In this document: positions 1 to 7,348 of the stretch, piece after piece
Layout: each line of letters begins with the position of its first letter
Position numbering within the stretch: the stretch's first letter is position 1
Source of the DNA: Pseudomonadota bacterium
GTDB lineage: Bacteria; SAR324; XYD2-FULL-50-16; JAHJRI01
DNA: 9,835 nt
Direction: 5' to 3'
Assembly: GCA_022360105.1 (NCBI GenBank)
Contig: JAKSDL010000408.1
Location: forward strand, 1 to 9,835
Made by a program: the position numbers and the translations under genes
The notes under the pieces: generated by a model
The model's input: the letters and a program-made list of their open reading frames with translations, nothing else
Database searches by the model: none
What the model was told of the DNA's origin: nothing

Positions 1-768
1 GCGTCCACCTTCCAGAGGCACCAATGGTCTTAATTCCGGTGAAATCACGGGAATAACCTCCAGCACCATGTTGGCAGGCTCGATACCTGAATCCTTAAAC
101 GATTCAACGACCTTTAAACGTTTGATAATTTTCTTCCTTTTAGCTTCTGAAGTAGCACTGAGGAGTTCATCCCGCAGCTCGTTGGAAATCTCATCGATTT
201 CCATCTCTTCCAAGAGCTCTTTGATGGCTTCAGCACCCATGCCAGCCCTGAAATCCGGATCTTGTTCCAGCAATTCCCGGTACTGGTTTTCTTCGATGAC
301 ATCGGTTATCTGCAGATCCGTTTCACCTGGTTCCAGTACAATGTAGGAATCGAAATAAAGGACACGTTCCAAATCCCTCAGGGTCATGTCAAGAATGTTA
401 CCCAGGCGACTGGGTAATCCTTTTAAAAACCAGACATGGGATACCGGGCAGGCCAGTTTAATATGTCCCAGTCTTTCCCGCCTTACTTTGGATTGAATAA
501 CTTCAACCCCGCATTTCTCACAGGTAATCCCCCGGTGCTTCATACGCTTGTATTTTCCGCAAATACACTCGTAATCGTTGACAGGACCGAATATTTTTCC
601 ACAGAACAGTCCGTCTCGTTCCGGCTTGAAGGTTCTGTAGTTAATCGTTTCGGATGTCTTTATCTCCCCGTGCGACCAGGAAGTAATGGTTTCTGCAGAA
701 GCCAGACTGATTTTCACAGCATAAAATTCTTGCGGATCAATTGGTTCGTTATAGTCAGCTTTATTCAA
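1..768 (-). CDS. rpoC: DNA-directed RNA polymerase subunit beta' (RpoC), N-terminal part, runs off left edge
   Basis: RpoC forms the catalytic core of RNA polymerase together with RpoB; it binds the active-site magnesium and part of the clamp. Only the first 256 codons are present, and the frame is open to the edge. Seen in the translation: the early motif [10 protein letters not shown], then [18 protein letters not shown] at about residues 39-56, the zinc-binding cysteines C68, C70, C83 and C86 in the pattern CxC...CxxC, the clamp stretch [20 protein letters not shown], and the strongly conserved [10 protein letters not shown] at the edge. The NADFDGD catalytic loop lies outside the window. 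The start is TTG at 768: an in-frame TGA lies a little upstream, the next ATG is at codon 76 (inside the zinc-finger region), and a GGGAGG ribosome binding site sits 5 bases before the TTG. It follows rpoB by 94 bases on the same strand and is surely co-transcribed. Identification is secure. Confidence 0.97.
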   Translation of the reverse strand, partial: MNKADYNEPIDPQEFYAVKISLASAETITSWSHGEIKTSETINYRTFKPERDGLFCGKIFGPVNDYECICGKYKRMKHRGITCEKCGVEVIQSKVRRERLGHIKLACPVSHVWFLKGLPSRLGNILDMTLRDLERVLYFDSYIVLEPGETDLQITDVIEENQYRELLEQDPDFRAGMGAEAIKELLEEMEIDEISNELRDELLSATSEAKRKKIIKRLKVVESFKDSGIEPANMVLEVIPVISPELRPLVPLEGGR

Positions 769-862
769 GAGAACCTCCCAGTTTGATGATTCCAGATTCG
801 GAATTCATTGTTTGTCGCATTGTCGTTAACTTATGTGTGGATTTTAATGAAATCAGGATTAA
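769..862 (-). other. rpoB-rpoC spacer, 94 bases, no terminator seen
   Basis: Reading in the transcribed direction there is no GC-rich hairpin with a T-run, which agrees with rpoBC being one transcript. The only symmetry is a weak ATTCC/GGAAT pair with a 6-base loop shortly before the rpoC ribosome binding site. The rpoB reading frame stays open for 33 codons after its TAA stop and ends at a TAA (761-763) just inside rpoC. The last part of this stretch contains ATG codons at 820 and 808, but neither has a Shine-Dalgarno sequence. Confidence 0.6.
774..779 (-). promoter_or_regulatory. Ribosome binding site that decides the TTG start of rpoC
   Basis: On the minus strand GGGAGG is followed by the 5-base spacer TTCTC and then TTG. 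No ATG or GTG start competes nearby in this frame, so this site fixes the unusual start codon. Confidence 0.8.
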
Positions 863-3800
863 TTAAATTTCCTCCAAAAATCCTTCCTCGCGAATAAGTT
901 CGAAATCCAGGCACAGGGATTTCAATTCATTGATTAGAACTTTAAATGCCTCAGGAATACCTGCCTTATAATCATGTTTACCCTTCACAATTGCCTCGTA
1001 GATCTTGTTCCGTCCGGCAGTATCATCCGACTTCACAGTGAGCAATTCTCGAAGTGTATAGGCGGCTCCGTAGGCTTCCAAAGCCCAAACTTCCATCTCA
1101 CCAAAACGTTGACCGCCAAACTGGGCCTTTCCACCAAGTGGTTGTTGTGTAACCAGCGAGTATGGTCCAATTGAACGGGCATGTAACTTGTCATCAACCA
1201 GGTGGTGTAGCTTCATCATATACAGGTATCCCACCGTGATTTTTTGATCGAATTTGTCACCGGTTCTACCATCAAACAATTCCATCTGCGCGGTTTCATC
1301 CAAACCTGAAATCTCAAGCATTCTCTGAATATCAGGTTCCTGGGCACCGTCAAACACCGGTGTTGCAAAATAAAATCCATCTTTGTACTTTTTGGCAAAC
1401 TCAATCATGGCATCATCATCCAGTGAATCCACATATTTTGTGACAAAATCGGAAGCATAGACGTTTTTGACAAACTCCCGGATTTCACTGGCTGTAGAAT
1501 TCTTTGCCATAACTACATTTAGTTTATCACCAATTTCTTTGGCTGCCATCCCCAAATGAGTTTCAAGCACCTGCCCCACATTCATACGGGAAGGTACACC
1601 CAGTGGATTCAACACGATATCAACCGGAGTACCGTCTTCTCTGTAAGGCATTTCTTCAATCGGGATAATTCTGGAAATTACCCCTTTATTTCCATGTCGA
1701 CCTGCCATTTTATCACCAACTGACAAGCGACGCTTCATGGCGACATAAACCTTGATGGCTCGGATAACACCCGGTTGAAGATCATCTGTACGACTCTCAT
1801 GCTCACGTTTGCTTTCGTGGATGTTTTTCAACAACTCCAACTGCGAAATCGCGTTACGCAGCATGACCTGAACTTTGTTGTTCTTTTCCTGATCCTCGAT
1901 AACAATATCTCTCCAGGCATCCGTTGGAACTTTGGTGAAAGCTTCCTTGGTGAGTTTTTCACCGGACTGAATCAATATTTCATGCGTCGTCGGAGATAGA
2001 ATATTGTGAACCAGCGTCTGACCTTCCAGAATAGGCATTGCCTTGAGGATCAGATTGTTTTTCACAATTCTGACCTCATCGTAGTAATCGTCATCGATCT
2101 TTTGCAGGGTAGCAGCTTCGATCTCTTTGGTTCGTTCGTCTTTTTCCACACCTCTGCGGTTAAAGACTTTCACATCAATGACAACACCCTGAATTCCCTG
2201 GGGAACCCTTAGGGAAGTATCTCTCACATCACCGGCTTTCTCACCGAAAATCGCCCTCAGCAGTTTTTCTTCCGGATTTAACTGCATTTCGCCTTTCGGT
2301 GTGGTTTTACCAACCAGGATATCACCGGATTTAACGTAAGAACCGATACGGATAATACCGGAAGCATCCAGGTTTCTTAAGGCGAATTCACTCACATTCG
2401 GGATATCCCTGGTGATCAACTCTTTACCAAGCTTTGTATCACGGGCCAGGACTTCCAGTTCCTCAATGTGAACCGACGTAAACCTGTCTTTGTGCAGGAG
2501 CCTTTCACTTACCAGAATGGAATCTTCGTAGTTATATCCGTGCCATGGCATGAAAGCGACCAGAATGTTCTGTCCCAGTGCCAGTTCGCCGTTATCACAA
2601 CTTCCACCGTCTGCAATGATCTGACCTTCATCCACTTTGTCACCCACCTTAACAATCGGTCGTTGGTTAATACAGGTGTTCTGGTTGGAACGGTTATATT
2701 TTCTCAAGTGGTAGATATCCACGTTTGCTTCAATCGCTGATTGATCCGAAGTCAAATCCACTTCAGCTTCGATCACAATTCTTTCGGCATCTACTCTATC
2801 AACAATTCCGGAGCGTCTTGCCACGATGCAGGAACCGGAGTCATGGGCTACCTGGTATTCAATACCTGTTCCTACAAACGGGGCTTCCGGTTTAACTACC
2901 GGAACAGCCTGACGCTGCATGTTTGATCCCATCAAAGCACGATTCGCATCGTCATGTTCAAGGAAAGGAATCAATGATGCCGCCACAGACACCAGCTGTT
3001 TTGGTGAAACATCCATATAGTCCACTTCTTCCTTGCGAACCATCTTGAATTCACCGTCAACCCTGGCTTTTACCATATCCCTGACGAATTTTTTGTTATC
3101 ATTCAGAGGGGCGTTGGCCTGGGCAATTTTGTACTTTCCCTCATCGATGGCTGACAGATAAGAAATCTCATCTACCACTCCGGCTTCCTCTGCCTTTCGG
3201 TATGGGGTTTCAATGAAACCAAATTCATTGAGGCGGGCATAGGTCGCTATGGAAGAAATCAAACCGATGTTTGGTCCTTCAGGTGTTTCTACCGGACAGA
3301 TCCGACCATAGTGAGAGGTGTGAACGTCACGAACTTCAAAACCGGCTCTTTCCCTTGTCAAACCGCCAGGTCCCAAGGCACTGAGTCGTCTTTTGTGTGT
3401 AATTTCCGATAGTGGGTTGGTCTGATCCATAAACTGCGACAACTGGCTGCTGCCAAAAAATTCGTTGATAACAGCAGAAACCGGTTTGGAGTTCACAATG
3501 TCGTGCAGCATCATGGTTTCAGTTTCCTGCAACGACATACGCTCTTTAATGGCACGTTCCATTCTGACCAGTCCGATCCGAACCTGGTTTTCCAGAAGCT
3601 CGCCAACTCCACGAACTCTTCTGTTTCCAAGGTGGTCAATATCATCCACAGAACCGCCGGCGCCGTCCTTAATTCTCAACAGGTATTCGACGACTGCAAA
3701 AATATCTTCATCAGTGAGAATGGTATAATCCAGTTCAATATCCAGACCCAGTTTTTTGTTGATCTTCATCCTTCCTACACGGGAGAGATCATAGCGTTCC

Positions 3801-5050
3801 GGTCGGAAGAACATGTTTTGCAGCATGCTTTTGGCAACTTCCAGGGTTGGTGGATCACCAGGCTTCATTTTTTTGTATATTTCGATGATAGCCTCTTCCG
3901 GAGTTTTTACCTTATCAGCCGCCAGGGTATTTCTAAGGGCAGGACCAATGGTTTTATTTCCCATGAACAGCAGGGTGATTTCCTTGATCTCCTCTTCGAT
4001 CAACTTGAGCAAAACCTCTTTGGTGATAACCCCGTTGGTATCAACAATTAAATCACCATTCTTGTCCTTGATTTCATCCAGGGAGTACCGACCCACAATA
4101 TCTTCCATATTGGTGGGAATCTTTGTCACCTTGGCTTCCTGGATTTTGCGAATAGCCGATTTTGAGATCTTTTTGCCTTTGGGAACAACCACCTGTCCAT
4201 CTATCTCGCTGATGATATCATCAACGGCACGCTGGTTTTGAGAGGATTGCGGATCAAAATACTTTTCAAATTCCCAGCTTTCCTCATCCTTGCCAAAAGC
4301 CTTCTCCAGGATCACTGTTTCCGTATAATAAAACTGATCCAGCAGGTCTCTATCGGTGTAGGGGATTGGATTTTTATCTTCTTTCTGAGAGAAGGTCAGG
4401 GCCTTTAAGAAAACCGTGGCCAGGAATTTCCTCCTTCTGTCGATTCGCACAAACAAGAGGTCTTTGGCATCAAATTCAAAATCGATCCATGATCCGCGCT
4501 GTGGGATGATGCTGGCAGAATAAAGTAACTTGCCGCTGGCATGGGTCTTTCCCTTGTCATGGTTGAAGAATACCCCTGAAGACTTGTGAAGCTGACTGAC
4601 GATGACTCTCTCGGTGCCGTTAACAATGAATGAACCGGTTTCTGTCATTAAAGGAAACTCACCCAAGTAGATTTCCTGTTCCTTAATATCATGGATTCTG
4701 CGCTGTTCGGTCTTTTCATCCTTCTCCCAGATAATCAGGCGTAAGGACACACGAATAGGGGCCGCATATGTGACTCCCCTGATTTTACATTCCATTTCAT
4801 CGTATTTGGGCTCACCCAATCGATAGGAAACATATTCCAAAGTGCAGGTCCCACCGAAGTCAGAAATGGGGAATACGGAAGTAAACACTGCTTCCCACCC
4901 TTGATTAATTCTGTTTTCCGGTGCAACGTCCTTTTGCAGGAACCAATCGTATGAGTCCTTTTGAATCTTTAACAGCGGTGGAGGCTCGATGATAGACTGT
5001 ATTTTTCCAAAATCGACTCGAAATCTTTGAATATGAGGATATTTATACAT
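863..5050 (-). CDS. rpoB: DNA-directed RNA polymerase subunit beta (RpoB)
   Basis: This is the second-largest subunit of RNA polymerase, forming the fork, rifampicin pocket and one side of the active site. The protein is complete at 1395 residues, about 50 longer than the E. coli protein. Much of the excess appears to lie before the rifampicin region, since the E. coli numbering offset is +26 there and +49 near the active-site lysines. Visible landmarks: the rifampicin cluster [20 protein letters not shown] at 531-550, continuing to SALGPGG at 557-563; [16 protein letters not shown] at 583-598; [13 protein letters not shown] with the acidic pair E842/D843; [12 protein letters not shown] with K1114 and K1122; and [20 protein letters not shown] near 1305-1324. 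The rifampicin positions D542, H552 and S557 are the sensitive-type residues (E. coli D516, H526, S531). The ATG start gives the expected [16 protein letters not shown] opening; only a weak AAGAG lies upstream. It is the first gene of the unit: no rplJ or rplL precedes it within the window. Confidence 0.98.
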   Translation of the reverse strand: MYKYPHIQRFRVDFGKIQSIIEPPPLLKIQKDSYDWFLQKDVAPENRINQGWEAVFTSVFPISDFGGTCTLEYVSYRLGEPKYDEMECKIRGVTYAAPIRVSLRLIIWEKDEKTEQRRIHDIKEQEIYLGEFPLMTETGSFIVNGTERVIVSQLHKSSGVFFNHDKGKTHASGKLLYSASIIPQRGSWIDFEFDAKDLLFVRIDRRRKFLATVFLKALTFSQKEDKNPIPYTDRDLLDQFYYTETVILEKAFGKDEESWEFEKYFDPQSSQNQRAVDDIISEIDGQVVVPKGKKISKSAIRKIQEAKVTKIPTNMEDIVGRYSLDEIKDKNGDLIVDTNGVITKEVLLKLIEEEIKEITLLFMGNKTIGPALRNTLAADKVKTPEEAIIEIYKKMKPGDPPTLEVAKSMLQNMFFRPERYDLSRVGRMKINKKLGLDIELDYTILTDEDIFAVVEYLLRIKDGAGGSVDDIDHLGNRRVRGVGELLENQVRIGLVRMERAIKERMSLQETETMMLHDIVNSKPVSAVINEFFGSSQLSQFMDQTNPLSEITHKRRLSALGPGGLTRERAGFEVRDVHTSHYGRICPVETPEGPNIGLISSIATYARLNEFGFIETPYRKAEEAGVVDEISYLSAIDEGKYKIAQANAPLNDNKKFVRDMVKARVDGEFKMVRKEEVDYMDVSPKQLVSVAASLIPFLEHDDANRALMGSNMQRQAVPVVKPEAPFVGTGIEYQVAHDSGSCIVARRSGIVDRVDAERIVIEAEVDLTSDQSAIEANVDIYHLRKYNRSNQNTCINQRPIVKVGDKVDEGQIIADGGSCDNGELALGQNILVAFMPWHGYNYEDSILVSERLLHKDRFTSVHIEELEVLARDTKLGKELITRDIPNVSEFALRNLDASGIIRIGSYVKSGDILVGKTTPKGEMQLNPEEKLLRAIFGEKAGDVRDTSLRVPQGIQGVVIDVKVFNRRGVEKDERTKEIEAATLQKIDDDYYDEVRIVKNNLILKAMPILEGQTLVHNILSPTTHEILIQSGEKLTKEAFTKVPTDAWRDIVIEDQEKNNKVQVMLRNAISQLELLKNIHESKREHESRTDDLQPGVIRAIKVYVAMKRRLSVGDKMAGRHGNKGVISRIIPIEEMPYREDGTPVDIVLNPLGVPSRMNVGQVLETHLGMAAKEIGDKLNVVMAKNSTASEIREFVKNVYASDFVTKYVDSLDDDAMIEFAKKYKDGFYFATPVFDGAQEPDIQRMLEISGLDETAQMELFDGRTGDKFDQKITVGYLYMMKLHHLVDDKLHARSIGPYSLVTQQPLGGKAQFGGQRFGEMEVWALEAYGAAYTLRELLTVKSDDTAGRNKIYEAIVKGKHDYKAGIPEAFKVLINELKSLCLDFELIREEGFLEEI

Positions 5051-5117
5051 TTTTCACTCTTTTGGGGAATTCAAACGTTATTTTTACCTATTCCAAAATG
5101 ATAATCTTCACAAACAC

Positions 5118-5147
5118 TATATAACATCAATGTCTGTCTGCTGCCAA
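5118..5147 (-). promoter_or_regulatory. Candidate sigma-70-type promoter for rpoBC
   Basis: On the minus strand TTGGCA (5147-5142) is followed after 18 bases by TATATA (5123-5118), about 70 bases before the rpoB start codon. TATAGT overlaps two bases further on. Both boxes are imperfect and the region is AT-rich, so this is a candidate only. Confidence 0.3.
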
Positions 5148-5181
5148 AACATAGGAGGACTGCAAACAGAGTCGAATCAAC

Positions 5182-5197
5182 ACGGTGAGATCACCGT
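5182..5197. repeat. 16-base near-perfect palindrome upstream of rpoB
   Basis: ACGGTGA-GA-TCACCGT: two 7-base arms around a 2-base centre. The centre is too tight for a good RNA hairpin with full arms, so a dimeric protein-binding site is at least as likely. It sits about 35 bases upstream of the candidate rpoB promoter -35 box. The regulator, if any, is unknown. Confidence 0.45.
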
Positions 5198-5864
5198 TCA
5201 AAAACTCGCAACTATGGTATGAATGTGTAACAAACGCCCTTTTGTGGGCCTGATCTTAAACGTTCTCTTGGTTGTGCTAGCTTGCTTTTGTGCGTGGGAA
5301 TTATGACAATTGCTGTTTTTTACGAGTAGGAAGGGAAAATTCATGTTTTGGTTTGGAAACAGAATTTTATAATGTTTTTGGAATGTTAACTTTAAATAAT
5401 AACTACCTAATTTCGGATGTGTCAAGTAAATTCACCAAATTTGAGACATGCAGCATAGAGTCAGGCAAATCGGAGCTTTACAAGCAATTTATGCTCCATT
5501 TTTCGGAATTCATTTCTTTTTTTCTATCATAATTAAATCTAAAACGTGTAAAACCAAAAAGAACCTGTCGGGAAATCATATCAATGGTACCTATATAATT
5601 CTCAGACTTACCAAAAATAACTTCTATTTATTGGCAGATGTATGATGTCTTTTCATCCGGCATTTTTTTTATAATTCTTTCTTTATCCTGTTCTTAACCG
5701 GACCCTTTTCATTTGAGCTGAGCGATTCTTATGCTGCTACAAGCTCGTTTAAATCCGACCACATTGGCTTGAAAGACTCCGCTAAACCTGACAACGTAAT
5801 GCTATTGAGTCTTGTTTGACCGATCTGATTTGCAAAGCTCGTGTTACTAATTCTCTGATAATCA

Positions 5865-6725
5865 ATGTTTAAGTCACTTCATAATAAAATCTGGGCTTTT
5901 GACTGCGAATGGATTCCAGATCCCACTTCCGGTAAAGCAGTGTATAATCTGCCGGATGATTTGACCGATTCCGAAGCCATGCAGGCGATGTGGGAGGAAG
6001 GAGGGGCAACGGATGAGGACCCCATGCCCTATCTTAAAACAATTGTCTGCAGGATTGTTTCCATTTCTGCGGTGACACGAACCCAGGTAAATGGTGTACC
6101 AAGCCTGAGACTGCTTTCCCTGCCAAGAGATACCGCAGATTCATCCCAAACAAACGAAAAAGTTATCCTTGATGTATTTCTGAACGCTATTGGTCAACAT
6201 AAACCGCAGTTAGTAGGATACAATTCGATCTCCTCTGATCTTAAGATCATGATTCAAAGGGGGATAGTGAATGGTGTACAGGCCGAAGGTTTTTGCCGGC
6301 GCCCTGACAAACCCTGGGAAGGGGTGGATTATTTTGCCAGGGGAAGCGATCATAATATCGATTTGATGGATATTGTCGGCGGTTGGGGGAAATCTTCTCC
6401 TTCGTTGCATGAAATCGCTACAGCTTCGGGTATTCCAGGCAAAATGGCTGTTGACGGGAATCAAGTAGCGGAAATGTGGCTGGAGGGCAGGTTACCGGAA
6501 ATCGTGGCTTACAATGAATTTGATGCCATTACGACTTACCTGCTTTGGTTGCGAACGGCCTTGTTTGCGGGATTTGTGAATCATCAGCAATATGAAGAAG
6601 AACAGGACTTGCTAAAAGAATTGCTAAAGACCGAAGTCGAAACCGGCGGCAAATTGCATCTCAAACAATATCTTGACGAATGGCTAAGATTGGAGAAACT
6701 GGTTCGTCCTTTAGATAACAATTAA
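5865..6725 (+). CDS. Predicted 3'-5' exonuclease, PolB-like DEDDy family
   Basis: This 286-residue protein matches the family of stand-alone exonucleases related to the proofreading domain of DNA polymerase B (Pfam DNA_pol_B_exo2, as remembered). Members have an RNase H-like fold and are expected to remove nucleotides from 3' ends with two metal ions. Visible motifs: ExoI FDCEW at 12-16 (D13, E15); ExoII around LVGYNSISSDLKIMIQRGI at 116-134 with D125; ExoIII AYNEFD at 215-220 with Y216 and D220, the DEDDy pattern. The family segments NIDLMDI (164-170), LHEIATASGIPGKMAVDG (181-198) and TTYLLWLR are also present. There is no signal peptide, so it should be cytoplasmic. The start is forced: an in-frame TAA lies two codons upstream of ATG 5865 and the next Met comes after ExoI. 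No Shine-Dalgarno sequence is visible. It is first in a three-gene plus-strand group. The substrate (DNA or RNA) and biological role are not shown by the sequence; repair or nucleic-acid turnover is inference. Confidence 0.88.
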   Translation: MFKSLHNKIWAFDCEWIPDPTSGKAVYNLPDDLTDSEAMQAMWEEGGATDEDPMPYLKTIVCRIVSISAVTRTQVNGVPSLRLLSLPRDTADSSQTNEKVILDVFLNAIGQHKPQLVGYNSISSDLKIMIQRGIVNGVQAEGFCRRPDKPWEGVDYFARGSDHNIDLMDIVGGWGKSSPSLHEIATASGIPGKMAVDGNQVAEMWLEGRLPEIVAYNEFDAITTYLLWLRTALFAGFVNHQQYEEEQDLLKELLKTEVETGGKLHLKQYLDEWLRLEKLVRPLDNN

Positions 6726-6735
6726 ACACAACCCT

Positions 6736-7326
6736 ATGCAAAAACAAGATTTGGAAGAACTGGTCAAACAAATGGATCCGAACTCTTTTCGGATGAGACT
6801 GGTTCAATCGGCAAAAAACTTTAAATCCAACTGGGTGCAATTTGGAGAGCATCTGACCAAGGTTGCCTCGGATAAATTATATGAAGAATGGGGATACAGG
6901 AACTTTGAAGACTATTGTCGTGACGAGATTCGTATCAAAAAAGCTACGGCTATAAAACTGACCAATGCCTACTTTTTTGTCACCAAGGGTGATCCGGATA
7001 TTTACAATCATTCCAACTTTGAAAGCGGTCTGGAACTGGATGCTGTGAACATTCTTCAAAAGGCGAAAAACGATGATCAGTGCAGTCCGGAAGTATATTC
7101 CGAGCTAAAGGTTTCTGCCCTGGATAAAGGGCATTCGGGACCGACCTTGGCCAGAAAATTTAAAAAACTGGTACAGGAAGAAACCCAGCCGCCGGAAAAA
7201 GCTTTTCAGGAACAGAATTTACAATTGGTAAATCGGTTAAGACAACGCATCAAGCCATTGGATGATGTGCCTGACAAGTTCAAGGATTATTTGGAAGAAA
7301 TGGCGGAGTATTTCAGTAGTTTGTAG
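6736..7326 (+). CDS. Uncharacterised 196-residue protein, possibly DNA-binding
   Basis: I do not recognise a named family. It starts 10 bases after the exonuclease stop and ends 22 bases before the transglycosylase start, so it is very likely in the same transcript. No clear ribosome binding site precedes the ATG. The protein is soluble, rich in charged residues, and has no signal peptide or membrane segment. Residues about 32-82 (NWVQFGEHL, then LYEEWGYRNFEDYCRDE, then IRIKKATAIKLTNAY) look like a compact helical domain. The pattern 'W/LY..WGY.tFEDYC.eE..i....A..L..A' recalls helical segments of plasmid or phage-type DNA-binding proteins; this is a resemblance from memory, not a match. The middle (95-145) is helical, and the C-terminus (150-196) is predicted by eye as an amphipathic helix region. 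Codon usage and base composition resemble the neighbours, so it is probably a real, resident gene. Confidence 0.8.
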   Translation: MQKQDLEELVKQMDPNSFRMRLVQSAKNFKSNWVQFGEHLTKVASDKLYEEWGYRNFEDYCRDEIRIKKATAIKLTNAYFFVTKGDPDIYNHSNFESGLELDAVNILQKAKNDDQCSPEVYSELKVSALDKGHSGPTLARKFKKLVQEETQPPEKAFQEQNLQLVNRLRQRIKPLDDVPDKFKDYLEEMAEYFSSL

Positions 7327-7348
7327 TTTCAACATAAAACAAGCGGTG

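Larger units (their letters stand above)
5051..5864. other. 814-base gap without a convincing gene, between divergent rpoB and exonuclease genes
   Basis: This region must hold the promoters for rpoBC (leftward) and for the exonuclease group (rightward). By hand count, 5341-5700 is about 30% G+C against roughly 42-47% in sampled lines of the flanking genes. Short open frames exist on both strands (for example 5290-5532, 5448-5645 plus; 5198-5425 minus), but they are phenylalanine-, serine- or lysine-rich, lack ribosome binding sites and resemble no family I know. Visible structure: a 16-base palindrome at 5182-5197; a small hairpin GCCC-TTTTGT-GGGC at 5236-5249; a run of eight T at 5663-5670 leading into TATAAT at 5670-5675, without a matching -35 at normal spacing; and a weak GGAGC/GCTCC pair (5472-5476, 5493-5497) followed by five T. 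I found no tRNA, rRNA or known riboswitch pattern. A small RNA or a decayed gene cannot be excluded by eye. Confidence 0.6.

Noticed and set aside
436..786. 116-codon plus-strand open frame over the rpoC start
   Set aside because: It is antisense to the RpoC zinc-finger region, which translates perfectly on the other strand.
3503..4051. 182-codon open frame on the plus strand inside rpoB
   Set aside because: It is exactly antisense to conserved rpoB coding sequence, has no ribosome binding site and resembles no family; it is a shadow frame.
5290..5645. Two small plus-strand open frames in the rpoB upstream gap
   Set aside because: Low-complexity composition, no ribosome binding site, mutual overlap and no recognisable motif.
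5646..5670. Possible intrinsic terminator before the T8 run (GATG-TCTTTT-CATC)
   Set aside because: The stem has only four pairs, is separated from the T-run, and no gene lies upstream on the plus strand to be terminated.
5816..5850. Plus-strand promoter TTGACC with TACTAA for the exonuclease gene
   Set aside because: The spacing of more than 20 bases between the boxes is too long; no better pair was found, so no promoter is annotated.
7262..7348. N-terminal extension of the transglycosylase frame
   Set aside because: It overlaps the end of the 196-aa gene by 65 bases and would put a non-signal sequence before an evident signal peptide; starts at 7349 or 7355 fit better.
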